Positions 53,149-62,427 of a stretch of 64,000 nt of DNA are shown here, one piece after another; within the stretch, counting starts at the first letter, position 1; every line of letters starts with the position of its first letter. The stretch comes from Betaproteobacteria bacterium. GTDB taxonomy: Bacteria; Pseudomonadota; Gammaproteobacteria; Burkholderiales; SG8-41. Under the pieces are notes generated by a model that made no database searches, was not told the origin of the DNA, and saw only the letters and a list, made by a program, of their open reading frames with translations. Both the position numbers and the translations under genes were made by a program. The stretch covers positions 1 through 64,000 of the forward strand of contig JAKFYK010000048.1 in assembly GCA_021730905.1 (NCBI GenBank), written 5' to 3'.

Positions 53149-53775
53149 ATGGCGGAATTCTCAAAAAAGAAATCAAACTCCCCCGGCTCGGGCCCCTTTA
53201 CTGAGCCTGCAAAGGCTATCCTTGATGTTGCGGAGCAACTGGCGCAAACCAGAGGGTACAACGGTTTTAGCTACGCCGATATAGCCGCGACGTTGGGCGT
53301 CACCAAGGCGAGCCTGCACTACCATTTTCCGTCCAAGGCGGAGCTTGGGCGGGCGCTGATCGCGCGCTATCACGCGGTCTTTGGTGCGGCGCTCGAAGCG
53401 ATTGACCAACGCGCCTTAAAGCCTCCTGAAAAGCTACGGCAGTACGTGGGCCTCTACGATGCCGTTATGCGCAATGATCGAGTGTGTTTGTGCGGTATGC
53501 TCGCGGCCGAGTATGCGACGCTACCGGCACCAATGCAGGAAGCGTTAAAGCTGTTCTTTGACATGAACGAGCGCTGGCTGACTACCGTGCTTCTCGATGG
53601 TCGTCGGTCAGGGTCTTTTCTGTTTACGGAACCGGCGGATGAGCGCGCGAGGTTTATTCTTGGAGCGCTTGAGGGGGCCATGCTGGTAGCTCGGTCGTTC
53701 GGCGATTCCGGTCGTTTTCGCGCTGCAGCGAAGCATGTACTTGAAGATTTGAGGGCACGCAGAAAAGCACGATAA
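53149..53775 (+). CDS. TetR family transcriptional regulator
   Basis: A 208-residue repressor. Its N-terminal helix-turn-helix reads FSYADIAATLGVTKASLHYH with HFPSKAELGRALIARY after it. The C-terminal ligand domain (about 90-195) is helical and contains a Cys pair, VCLCGML, that could sense a reactive compound. It probably controls itself and the divergent cupin-DUF1059 unit through the TACTAGTA site. Confidence 0.92.
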   Translation: MAEFSKKKSNSPGSGPFTEPAKAILDVAEQLAQTRGYNGFSYADIAATLGVTKASLHYHFPSKAELGRALIARYHAVFGAALEAIDQRALKPPEKLRQYVGLYDAVMRNDRVCLCGMLAAEYATLPAPMQEALKLFFDMNERWLTTVLLDGRRSGSFLFTEPADERARFILGALEGAMLVARSFGDSGRFRAAAKHVLEDLRARRKAR

Positions 53776-53980
53776 GTGGGGCACACCCGCTCCTTCGGAG
53801 TAGATGAACTACTTTCAGAAAACACGACCGGCAGCTATATATTCCGAATTTTGACTCGGCCGCGCGGGAGCAGCAGCCAACGGCCAGTGGCGGAGGTTGC
53901 GTCTGACTCTATGAAGCAGACATTGATCATGCAAGATCAACCTTACGCTGCTGGTCACGCTTCTAGAAAGCCGCCTTTCA

Positions 53981-54670
53981 TCATCCTTCGCTTGCGGAAG
54001 TGTTTTTTAGTGAGGTACTAGATAGCGCATCGATATGAACCTGCGCGCTATCAATCACTGGAAAGCCGCAGTCATATCCTTCAAACGCCAGGAACAGATC
54101 AGTCCCGCCCAGAACAACCGCATCCACATGCTGGTTGTCATAGAGCTCGCGCCCAACTGCGAAGAACAATGCCCGCTGCTGCTCCGTTGCATAACCGCTG
54201 GCCGCGAGAGCGACATAGGCATCATGAGTGGCTTTGAAGCACTCCCCTGCGGGTACTACGACTTCTATGTCGGACATCTCGTATAAACGAGAAGCCATCA
54301 CCACCCGAGTCCCCAACAGGCCTACGCGCCTAAGCTTGCGACGAACCAGCTCTGCCTGCAGTTCTGCAACCGCGTTTATGATAGGCAGGGGGGAAACCCG
54401 CTCGAACTCGCGAACGCAGAAATGTCCCGCCATCGATGTGATTGCCACAACCTCCGCCCCTGCTGCGTGAAGGCGTTGCGCCAGGCGAAAAAAGACTTGC
54501 GCTTGCAACTGGGGGGCATTTGCAGTCATGTTATGAATCAGTTCTGGGAGATGAGCATGTACGAGCGTCAGTTCCATGGGTTTATTTGCCTCCCCATGAG
54601 CCCGTACAAGGCCTCGATAATAGAACTCGGTCGCCGCTGGTCCAATGCCGCCAATGAGCCCAAGATGCAT
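53981..54670 (-). CDS. aspartate/glutamate racemase-like protein lacking both catalytic cysteines
   Basis: A 229-residue protein with the racemase fold: HLGLIGGIGPAATEFYYRGL, RVGLLGTRVVMASRLY and the C-terminal AVVLGGTDLFLAF. In active enzymes the two half-sites hold Cys (xxCNTxH and LGCTEx). Here they read ITSMAGHF and LGGTDL, so Ser and Gly replace them. Either it does another reaction or is a binding protein. ATG 54670 starts at the first strand; the upstream in-frame start adds only 12 polar residues. Confidence 0.78.
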   Translation of the reverse strand: MHLGLIGGIGPAATEFYYRGLVRAHGEANKPMELTLVHAHLPELIHNMTANAPQLQAQVFFRLAQRLHAAGAEVVAITSMAGHFCVREFERVSPLPIINAVAELQAELVRRKLRRVGLLGTRVVMASRLYEMSDIEVVVPAGECFKATHDAYVALAASGYATEQQRALFFAVGRELYDNQHVDAVVLGGTDLFLAFEGYDCGFPVIDSAQVHIDALSSTSLKNTSASEG

Positions 54671-54788
54671 GCCTGAATCCTCTCGTTGTCTGCTCCGTGA
54701 GGACAATACGGATCGAACGACTGCTACGGAGAAATCCGACCGTCCGGAGTGGGTCGATAGCTACCGTTCGTACAGATCACAAACTGTA

Positions 54789-55111
54789 CTACGGTGTGTT
54801 CCTAATGAATTGAATTGCTTCGAGTTTCGGCGGATTAATAGGTGCCGCCAGGACATGCGCAAGTTCACGCGCCTCGAGTTTATCCAGATGCAGGACCGCA
54901 TCGCGAATTTCGCGCGCGCGAATTCGTATGTCGTGGAAGCGAGCGCGACGCCGACCGCATCGAGTATCAGATACCTGGCGCGTTCGCGCACGCCGGCAGG
55001 AATGTCGTCATAGGTCAGACCGTGAGCAAAGTTCGACAGTTGCTGCGACAAAGTCGGCTGTCGCGTTTTCGAATCATGGTTCAGCGTGGCTGTGTTATCC
55101 GGTGCGTTCAT
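54789..55111 (-). pseudogene. MmgE/PrpD family gene with internal deletion and frameshift
   Basis: Starts well, with GAGGAGAGG before ATG 55111 and LSNFAHGLTYDDIPAGVRER plus ARYLILDAVGVALAST, the usual MmgE/PrpD N-terminus. Near 54910 it jumps, in another frame, to EIRDAVLHLDKLEARELAHV, which looks like the family C-terminus, and ends at a TAG at 54789. About 380 middle residues are missing. It is divergent from the receptor at 55184. Confidence 0.7.
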
Positions 55112-55183
55112 GAGCCTCTCCTCAGAGCCGTCTTATTATCGCGTATTCACGTAGAATCACGCCCACGTTGGGAGAGATGCCGC

Positions 55184-56164
55184 ATGCGCACCGGAACGAT
55201 TACAGTCGTCCTGATGGCGTTCACATTGTGCGCCGGCAAAGGCGCGCTTGCCCAGCCTGCTTCGACAGCCTATCCAAACAAACCCATACGCTGGATTTCT
55301 CCTTTCGCTGCCGGCGGCGGCACCGATCTCACCACCCGGCTGGTGGCGCAACGGATTTCCGAGGTGGTTGGCCAGCCGATAGTGATCGACAATCGCGTCG
55401 GCGCTTCCGGCAACATCGGCAGCGAGATCGCGGCGCGCGCACCGGCGGACGGTTACACATTGCTTACGATAACGGCATCGCATCCACTCAACCAGGTGAT
55501 CAACGAGCGGCTGTCCTATGATTTGCTGCGTGATTTCGTGCATGTCACGCAGATGACCACACAGCCGTACATCCTGCTGGTGCATCCGTCTGTCAATGCG
55601 CATTCGGTCAAAGAGCTTGTCGCGGTCGCGCGTGCAGCACCGCGCACACTGCATTACGGGACGGCCGGCGTGGCCACGCTGCAGCACTTCGGCGGGGTGA
55701 TGTTCGCGCAAATGACCGGCACGGAAGTGATGCACGTGCCGTACAAGGGCGGCGCGCCGGCGCTGGTCGATCTGCTGGGCGGGCGCCTGCAGTTTTTTTT
55801 CGGCGTGCCGGTATCCACCATCCCGCTGATCAAGGCAGGCAGGCTGCGCGCGCTGGCGGTGACCTCGCCGAAGCGTTCGGCCGTGCTTCCGGATCTGCCG
55901 TCGATCGCGGAAACCGGATTGACGGGCTATGCGGTGGACAATTGGTACGGCATCGGTGCGCCGGCGAAGACGCCGCGTGAAACCGTCTCGCGATTGCACG
56001 GCGCGGCAGCGCGCGCGTTGCAGATACCCGAGTTGCGTGAACGGCTGCGGCAGGACGGCGCCGATGCCGTGGGAAATACCACCGCCGAGTTCACGGCCAT
56101 AGTGCGCGGTGATCTCGAACGCTGGCGCAAGCAGGCGCGCGAGGCTGGAATCAAGCCGGAGTAG
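55184..56164 (+). CDS. Bug/TctC periplasmic receptor
   Basis: A 326-residue receptor. Signal peptide ends ALAQ near 24; then YPNKPIRWISPFAAGGGTD, HYGTAGVATLQHFGG and MHVPYKGGAPA. GGAGAG precedes ATG 55184. The broken MmgE/PrpD lies divergently upstream, suggesting a former receptor-enzyme pair. Another receptor gene follows. Confidence 0.9.
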   Translation: MRTGTITVVLMAFTLCAGKGALAQPASTAYPNKPIRWISPFAAGGGTDLTTRLVAQRISEVVGQPIVIDNRVGASGNIGSEIAARAPADGYTLLTITASHPLNQVINERLSYDLLRDFVHVTQMTTQPYILLVHPSVNAHSVKELVAVARAAPRTLHYGTAGVATLQHFGGVMFAQMTGTEVMHVPYKGGAPALVDLLGGRLQFFFGVPVSTIPLIKAGRLRALAVTSPKRSAVLPDLPSIAETGLTGYAVDNWYGIGAPAKTPRETVSRLHGAAARALQIPELRERLRQDGADAVGNTTAEFTAIVRGDLERWRKQAREAGIKPE

Positions 56165-56206
56165 TCGTCACGGCGAGCCTCCGCGATACGTTTGAATAAT
56201 GTGGAC

Positions 56207-57220
56207 ATGTTGATGATTCCGCCGCGCAACGGGCGTAGACTTTTGCCTCGCATGAGCCTCCAGCAAGTTATTGCAATTGGTGTTGCGTCCTGTGCGTGCC
56301 TGTTCGCGGCGCCCGCGTTCGCGCAAAAATATCCAAACAAACCCGTCCGCATGATCGTGCCTTTCGCACCCGGCGGCGGCACCGACATCATGGCGCGTAC
56401 CTTCGCGCAGAAATTTACCGAAGCGGCAGGACAGGTGGTGGTGGTCGACAACCGCGCGGGTGGCGGCGGCACCATCGGTGCGGAAACGACGGTGCGCGCC
56501 GCCCCCGACGGTTACACGCTGTGCATGGTGTCCACCAGCTATTCGACCAACGCAGCGCTGTTCAAGCTGCCGTACGATGCCATCCGCGATATCACGCCTA
56601 TCGTGATGATCGGCGATGCGGGCATTTTGCTGACGCTGCATCCGTCGGTGCAGGCGAAAACCGTCAAAGAGTTGATCGCGCTCGCCAAGGCGAAGCCGGG
56701 CGCGCTTAACTTTGCGTCCACCGGCACCGGAGGCAACACGCACCTCGCGACCGAGTTGCTGATCATGATGTCGGGCATACAGATGACGCATGTGCCGTAC
56801 AAAGGCACCGGCGCGGCATTGAACGATCTGCTGGGCGGGCAGGTGCAACTGATCATGGGCACTTTGGGGGTGATGCTGCCGCATGTGAAGAGCGGCCGGC
56901 TGCGCGGCATCGCGGTGACCAACGCCAGGCGCAGCCCCGCGCTGCCCGACATACCCACTATTGCCGAAACATTGCCGGGCTACGAGGCGACGCTGTGGTA
57001 CGGAATCTGGGGGCCGAAGGGTTTGCCTGCGGATGTAGTGGTCTTATGGAACCGCGAAGTTCGCAAAGCCGCGCAGTCACCGGAAGTGAAGGAACGCTTC
57101 GCGGTTGAAGGCATCGAAGCCAGCGACGGTCCACCCGAATTGTTCCGCGAAGTGATCCAGCGTGATGTGACGAAATGGATCAAGGTGGTGAAGGCGGCGA
57201 ATATCCGGCAGGTTCAGTAA
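56207..57220 (+). CDS. Bug/TctC periplasmic receptor
   Basis: A 337-residue receptor as called. The signal peptide ends AFAQ, followed by YPNKPVRMIVPFAPGGGTD, NFASTGTGGNTHLATE and THVPYKGTGAA. The start is uncertain: ATGs at 56207, 56213 and 56252 are possible. The last gives a neat 25-residue signal but no basic residues, so an earlier one, with RRLLPR, is preferred. It precedes the TcuA-like gene by 27 bp, a likely operon for a tricarboxylate-type acid. Confidence 0.85.
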   Translation: MLMIPPRNGRRLLPRMSLQQVIAIGVASCACLFAAPAFAQKYPNKPVRMIVPFAPGGGTDIMARTFAQKFTEAAGQVVVVDNRAGGGGTIGAETTVRAAPDGYTLCMVSTSYSTNAALFKLPYDAIRDITPIVMIGDAGILLTLHPSVQAKTVKELIALAKAKPGALNFASTGTGGNTHLATELLIMMSGIQMTHVPYKGTGAALNDLLGGQVQLIMGTLGVMLPHVKSGRLRGIAVTNARRSPALPDIPTIAETLPGYEATLWYGIWGPKGLPADVVVLWNREVRKAAQSPEVKERFAVEGIEASDGPPELFREVIQRDVTKWIKVVKAANIRQVQ

Positions 57221-57247
57221 CACCCCTTTAGGCAGAACAGGAACAAC

Positions 57248-58738
57248 ATGATCGGTGATTCCATGCACTACGACGTGCTGATCGTCGGCGCCGGCAACGC
57301 GGCGTGTACGGCGGCGCTGTCCGCGCTGGAAAAAACCGTGCGCGTGGGCATGCTGGAGAAAGCCTCACAGAAAGACCGCGGTGGCAACAGTGCGCTGACC
57401 GGGCATATGCGTTTTGTGTTTCATGGCATTGAAGACCTGCGTCCGCTGGTGAAAAACGCAAGCGAAGCCGAACTGCGGTCGCTGATCGACCGCCTGCCGC
57501 GGCGCACTGAGGAAGATTCGTGGGACGAAGTGATGCGCGTCACCAACAATCAGAGCGACGAAGAACTGTTGCAGGTGCATGTCACCGAATCGCGCAACAC
57601 CATCCATTGGCTGGCAGAGAACGGACAGGATTGGGTACCGTCGATCGGCGCGCAGGCGCTGGGCGATAATATTCTGATGATGAACGGCGGCGGCTACGGC
57701 ATGCAGCAGCGCTACTACAGCGTGCTGGAGAAACGCGGTTTGCAAATTCATTACGACACCTCGGCGCTCGAACTCACCCAGGATCAGCAGGGCCGCGTGA
57801 CAGGTGTTGTTGCCCTGACGCCGGAAGGGATCAAGACTTTCAGTGCGAAGGCAGTCATCCTCGCCTGCGGCAGCTTCGAGTCGAATCCGGAAATGCGCGC
57901 GCGTTACCTCGGCCCCGGCTGGGACATGGTGCGCATCCGCGGCGTGCCGTTCAACACCGGCGATGGTCTCAGGATGGCGATGGACATCGGTGCCATGCCG
58001 TACGGCAGTTGGACGACCTGCCATGCTTCGCCGCAGGACATCAACGTGCCCGCTTATACTGTGCCGTCGTCGCATGCGCTGTCCGGCGGCGACAGCATGG
58101 ATCGTTACGTCTATCCGTACTCGATCATGGTCAACATGAACGGCGAGCGATTCGCCGATGAAGGCGAAGACACGCGTGGGCGCACCTACGCCAAAATGGG
58201 CTGCGCGATTCTGGCGCAGCCCGGCGGCGTGGCGTTCCAGATTCTCGACGCCAAGGCGCGCAAGCTGAATCTGTATCCGACGAATTACGCCAGGGCGACG
58301 GGCGCTAAAGCCGGCACGCTGGAAAAACTGGCCGAAGAACTCGACATCCACACGGCAAACTTCGTCAAGACCGTGCGTGAATTCAACAGCGCCATTCAGC
58401 CCGGCGACTTCAATCCCGACCGCTACAAGCTCGACGGCAAGTGCACGGCGGGCATTACGCCGCGCAAGAGCAACTATTCGTTGAGCGTGGAGGAACCACC
58501 GTTCGAAGGCTGGGCGGTGCGTTGCGGCATGACGTTTACTTTCGGCGGCATGAAGGTCGATCCCAAAACCGCGCAGATGCAGCATGTCGCGGGCCGGCCG
58601 ATACCCGGTCTGTACGCGGCGGGCGAGATGGTCGGCGGCTTGTGGGTGGGTAACTACGCGTCGGGCTCCGGCATGATGGCCGGCGCGACGTATGGCCGTA
58701 TTGCGGGTAGAGAAGCAGCGCTGGCGGCATTGCAGTAG
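57248..58738 (+). CDS. FAD-dependent tricarballylate dehydrogenase-like flavoprotein (TcuA type)
   Basis: A 496-residue flavoprotein of the fumarate reductase/succinate dehydrogenase family. The FAD dinucleotide fold is VLIVGAGNAACTAALSALE, followed by KDRGGNSALTGHMRF as in TcuA. ILACGSFESNPEMR and the C-terminal GLYAAGEMVGGLWVGNYASG complete the FAD site. TcuA oxidises tricarballylate to aconitate; here similarity plus the adjacent tricarboxylate-type receptor support a related role, though TcuB is absent. AGGAA precedes ATG 57248; ATG 57263 is an alternative. Confidence 0.85.
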   Translation: MIGDSMHYDVLIVGAGNAACTAALSALEKTVRVGMLEKASQKDRGGNSALTGHMRFVFHGIEDLRPLVKNASEAELRSLIDRLPRRTEEDSWDEVMRVTNNQSDEELLQVHVTESRNTIHWLAENGQDWVPSIGAQALGDNILMMNGGGYGMQQRYYSVLEKRGLQIHYDTSALELTQDQQGRVTGVVALTPEGIKTFSAKAVILACGSFESNPEMRARYLGPGWDMVRIRGVPFNTGDGLRMAMDIGAMPYGSWTTCHASPQDINVPAYTVPSSHALSGGDSMDRYVYPYSIMVNMNGERFADEGEDTRGRTYAKMGCAILAQPGGVAFQILDAKARKLNLYPTNYARATGAKAGTLEKLAEELDIHTANFVKTVREFNSAIQPGDFNPDRYKLDGKCTAGITPRKSNYSLSVEEPPFEGWAVRCGMTFTFGGMKVDPKTAQMQHVAGRPIPGLYAAGEMVGGLWVGNYASGSGMMAGATYGRIAGREAALAALQ

Positions 58739-58867
58739 CGCGCGTGCGCCAGGCGCGAATGTGAAAAGCACCTAAACTGCCGGCTCGCTGATGCTACGCT
58801 TTGTGGTTTCAGCACTCTAAATGAGCGAAGCTTGAGGCCAGTCGGTGGTAAAAAAAGGAGTCGATTC

Positions 58868-59818
58868 ATGATCAACCAACAGCATTTCCTCGATGCCAGC
58901 GTTGTTCACTACGAGTGGAACAACGCGATTCCTGCGCGCCTTGAGATCGAGGCGGGCGATACGGTGGTATTCGAGACGCGTGATGCGTCTGATGAATTCT
59001 ATACACCGCGCTCTACGCATGAAGACGTGATGCGGCGCGTGTTCAAGGGCCATCCGCTGACCGGCCCGGTGCGCATCTGCGGCGCGCGGCCGGGCGATGT
59101 GCTCGCAGTCGAGATCATCGACGTGGCGCCGCGGGCGTCGTTCGGCTGGACCAATGTGCGGCCTGGACGCGGGCTGCTGCCGGAGAGTGAATTCAGCCGG
59201 CCCTTTCTGCAGATATGGGACGTGTCGGACGGCCGTTTTGCACGCGGCATGCATGCCATGCGTGATATCGCGGTTCCGCTGGAGCCTTTTCCGGGTGTGA
59301 TGGGCGTTGCGCTCGATGACGCGGGCAGCCACAACACCGCGCCGCCGCGCAAGAACGGCGGCAACATGGACATCAAGCAGCTCACTGCCGGCACCACGGT
59401 GTTTTTGCCGGTGTGGGTCGACGGCGCCCTGTTCAGCGTCGGCGACGCGCATGGCGCGCAGGGCGACGGCGAGGTTTGCATCACCGCCGTGGAAATGAAC
59501 GCGCGTATCACGCTTAAGTTTGAGCTACAACCGGGCCGCAATCTAACCGAGCCGCAACTGCGCACGAGCGGCGCCATCGCACGCGCGACCAGCGGCCCGC
59601 ACTACGCTACCACCGCGCATGGCACGGACCTTTACCAGTGCGCGCGCCAGGCGGTGCGCCATATGATCGATCACCTGGTGCGTCACCGCGGCCTGTCACG
59701 CGAGGAAGCCTACATACTTTGCAGCGTCGCAGTTGATCTCAAGGTAAGCGAGATCGTGGATGCGCCGAACTGGATCGTCTCGGCATTTTTGCCGGAGATG
59801 GTGTTTGGCGGGAAGTAA
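58868..59818 (+). CDS. acetamidase/formamidase family protein
   Basis: A 316-residue cytosolic protein of the FmdA/AmdA family, hydrolases of short amides. Landmarks are LTGPVRICGARPGDVLAVEI, GVMGVALDDAGSHNTAPPRK, GGNMDIKQLTAGTTVFLPVW, LFSVGDAHGAQGDGEVCITA and the late LCSVAVDLKVSEIVDAPNW. All are typical. AAAGGAG precedes ATG 58868. It may complete a pathway with the flavoprotein gene upstream (129 bp gap). Confidence 0.93.
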   Translation: MINQQHFLDASVVHYEWNNAIPARLEIEAGDTVVFETRDASDEFYTPRSTHEDVMRRVFKGHPLTGPVRICGARPGDVLAVEIIDVAPRASFGWTNVRPGRGLLPESEFSRPFLQIWDVSDGRFARGMHAMRDIAVPLEPFPGVMGVALDDAGSHNTAPPRKNGGNMDIKQLTAGTTVFLPVWVDGALFSVGDAHGAQGDGEVCITAVEMNARITLKFELQPGRNLTEPQLRTSGAIARATSGPHYATTAHGTDLYQCARQAVRHMIDHLVRHRGLSREEAYILCSVAVDLKVSEIVDAPNWIVSAFLPEMVFGGK

Positions 59819-59847
59819 ACGTAGCTGGGGCTGAGGGGTGATTACTG

Positions 59848-61245
59848 TTACGCCGCCGCGCGGCTTGCGTTGGCGTCAATCACGGATTTTTCCATGAAGT
59901 CCGTCAGTTCGCGCGCATTTGAAATCGATTCAAAATTGCACAACTGTTCGAACAGGCGTGGCACGGTATCAGGCCGCAGTGCGAGCGTGGCGCAGTCCTT
60001 GAACTTTGATTCGAGACGGTCGGGCGGTGCAAGATTTTGCGGACCGCGCAGCGGTTGATCCACGCGCGCGGAGAGCTGCTGGCCATCGGTGGTGGTGATG
60101 TTCACCACGCCCTGATAGTGATCTGCCATGCCTTTCGGAAGCTGATCGTGCGGGTGTGCTTCCACGCGCGCGAGCAGCGAGCGCAGTTCGGGTTGCATCA
60201 GTGCGCTGTCGGCGAAATGATCGAAAGTGACGGTGCCGTGCATCAGCGCGCGGGCCACGCAGTACTGCACACTGAATTTCGCGTCGAGCGCCGTCTTGGG
60301 ATCGGGGCGGTTGGTGTGCGCCAGCGCAGGCGCGTGGGTGATGGACACTATTTTTTTTACGCGTTCCGGCGTGAGGTGATGGCGTTCGCGCAGCACCAGC
60401 GTCGCGTCGATAGCCGAATGCGTGCTGGCACAGCACGGGTATTGCTTGAGGCCGATGCCGGGCGACAGTACGTCGAGCGGATTCGCCCAGTTCTGCAGAA
60501 TTTTTTCAACGTGAAAGTTGCCCGCGCCGTTGAAAAGCTCGAAAAATCCCTGCGGGTGCTCGAAGGCTTCGTCGCTGGCGGTGAACCCTTCTTTTGCCAT
60601 CAGCGCCGCGTAAAGCCCATTACGGCTGCAATGGCCCGCATGCAGCGGCTTGGTCATGGTGCCGAAATTGGCTTTGATGCCCGACGACAATGAGGCAGCG
60701 ATAGCCAGCGTGGTGGCTGTATGCTTCACATCGAGATTGAGTAGTCGTGCGCTGGCCGCGGCTGCGCCGAATACGCCGAGTGTGGCCGTGGGATGCCAAC
60801 CCTTGCGGTAGTGATAGACGTTGACTGCCTTGCCGATGGCTGCTTGCGTCTCGAAGCCGGTGATGTAAGCGAGCAGCAATTCTTCGCCGCTGGCCCCCAG
60901 CATTTCTCCGAGCGCGATGATGGCCGGCAATATCGGCACCGACGGATGTCCGCCGATGGTGTTGTTGACATCATCGTAATCGAGCGCGTGGCCGGCGGTG
61001 CCGTTGATGATCGCGGCATCAAGCGCCGACATGCGGCGGTTGGTGCCCCACAGCAACGCCGGCCCTGTTCCGCCGTACGTGGCAGCGACTTTTTCGGCAA
61101 TGCGCGGCGCGTCTTCGTTGGCGCCCGCCAGTGCGCACGCGAGGGTATCGATGATGGCAACCTTGGCCCAATGCACGGCATCAGCCGGAAGATCCTGGTA
61201 GTGCATGGAGGCGATGCGTTGTGCGATGTCTGTGGCGACTGTCAT
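59848..61245 (-). CDS. MmgE/PrpD family protein
   Basis: A 465-residue cytosolic protein. Known members dehydrate 2-methylcitrate (PrpD) or isomerise itaconate/aconitate-type acids. KVAIIDTLACALAGANEDAP, NGTAGHALDYDDVNNTIGGH with the conserved acidic/His patch and LKQYPCCASTHSAIDA are family signatures. Length is right and no signal peptide is present. AT-rich motif copy 12 abuts the ATG with no Shine-Dalgarno sequence. It is 38 bp downstream of a receptor gene on the same strand, a common pairing. Confidence 0.92.
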   Translation of the reverse strand: MTVATDIAQRIASMHYQDLPADAVHWAKVAIIDTLACALAGANEDAPRIAEKVAATYGGTGPALLWGTNRRMSALDAAIINGTAGHALDYDDVNNTIGGHPSVPILPAIIALGEMLGASGEELLLAYITGFETQAAIGKAVNVYHYRKGWHPTATLGVFGAAAASARLLNLDVKHTATTLAIAASLSSGIKANFGTMTKPLHAGHCSRNGLYAALMAKEGFTASDEAFEHPQGFFELFNGAGNFHVEKILQNWANPLDVLSPGIGLKQYPCCASTHSAIDATLVLRERHHLTPERVKKIVSITHAPALAHTNRPDPKTALDAKFSVQYCVARALMHGTVTFDHFADSALMQPELRSLLARVEAHPHDQLPKGMADHYQGVVNITTTDGQQLSARVDQPLRGPQNLAPPDRLESKFKDCATLALRPDTVPRLFEQLCNFESISNARELTDFMEKSVIDANASRAAA

Positions 61246-61273
61246 AAAATATCCATTAAAAACAAATAGTTAT
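61246..61273 (-). repeat. AT-rich dispersed motif, copy 12 (abuts a start codon)
   Basis: The minus strand reads ATAACTATTTGTTTTTAATG then GATATTTT and continues directly into the ATG (61245) of the MmgE/PrpD gene. It fills most of the 38-bp gap behind the upstream receptor gene. Confidence 0.85.
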
Positions 61274-61283
61274 ATTGTTTTGA

Positions 61284-62279
61284 TCAAAGCTCCGCGCGTG
61301 CACCAGACGCTTTGATGATTTTCGCGCATTTGTCGACTTCGCGCCGCACGAACGCCGCAAACTCCGCTGGCGTCATGTCGCGCGGTTCGATGCCCTGATT
61401 CATCAATTGCTGGCGCACCTCGGGCATCGTCAGCGCTTTGGTGACGGTGGCGTGCAGGGTGTTGATAATGCCGCGCGGCGTTTTTGCCGGCGCATGCATG
61501 CCGTACCACGCGTCGAATTCGTAGCCGTCCACGCCGGCTTCCTGCAGCGTGGGCAACTCCGGCAGGAATATCGAACGCTTCGCGCTGGTGGTGGCCAGTG
61601 CCAACACCCGTTTTGCTTTGATAAACGGTACCGTGCCCGGCAGCCCCGACAGCATGACGTGTGTCTGGCCGGATACCAGATCGGTGAGCGCCGGGGCCGT
61701 GCCCTTGTAAGGCACGTTGAGCAACTTCGTGCCGGTGGCGAGCATGAAATACTCGGTCGCGAGATGCGAACCGCCGCCCGCGCCAGTGCTGGCGTAATTG
61801 AGCGCGCCGGGCTTTGCCTTGGCCAGAGCGACCAGTTCCTTGACATTCTTGACCGGCAGCGCGGGGTTTACCACCAGTGTAAACGTGGTGACGCCGATGA
61901 AGGCCACTTGCGTGAAGTCGCGTACCGTGTCGTACGGCAGCTTCGGATACAGTGATTGGTTGATGGCGATCGCGTTGTGCGTGACCAGCAGCGTATGGCC
62001 GTCGGGCGCGGCTTTGGCCACTAGATCCGTGCCAATGGTGCTGCCGGCGCCGGGCCGATTGTCGACAATGGCGCTTTGCCCCAGGTTTTCCGATAACTGC
62101 TTTGAGATAAACCGCGCCGAGACATCGACGCCACCGCCCGGTGCAAACGGTGCGACCAGGCGGATGGGGCGGGTTGGGTACGCGCCAGCATCGCCGGCGG
62201 CGGCTACCGGGAGCGCGACGGACGTCCCGGCCAGCCCGTTCATGGCAATTGCAGCCCAGCGGATGGCATGTGCTTTCAT
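61284..62279 (-). CDS. Bug/TctC periplasmic receptor
   Basis: A 331-residue receptor. The signal region is long (about 28 residues, ending PVAAAG); then YPTRPIRLVAPFAPGGGVD, NYASTGAGGGSHLATE and LNVPYKGTAPA. ATG 62279 starts a plausible signal peptide although no ribosome site is clear. It lies just upstream of the MmgE/PrpD gene and probably supplies its substrate. Confidence 0.9.
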   Translation of the reverse strand: MKAHAIRWAAIAMNGLAGTSVALPVAAAGDAGAYPTRPIRLVAPFAPGGGVDVSARFISKQLSENLGQSAIVDNRPGAGSTIGTDLVAKAAPDGHTLLVTHNAIAINQSLYPKLPYDTVRDFTQVAFIGVTTFTLVVNPALPVKNVKELVALAKAKPGALNYASTGAGGGSHLATEYFMLATGTKLLNVPYKGTAPALTDLVSGQTHVMLSGLPGTVPFIKAKRVLALATTSAKRSIFLPELPTLQEAGVDGYEFDAWYGMHAPAKTPRGIINTLHATVTKALTMPEVRQQLMNQGIEPRDMTPAEFAAFVRREVDKCAKIIKASGARAEL

Positions 62280-62427
62280 CAAGGCGTTTTGAGTACATCG
62301 CGTGCTGCCCGTGACTGTCAAGCCGAAAGGCGGTTGTCATCCTCGCACAACCTTACCGGTGACTATGCCTGCGCAGCATACATCGTCCAGTATCATGTAA
62401 GCCTGTGCTCACACCTCATGCTGAAAG

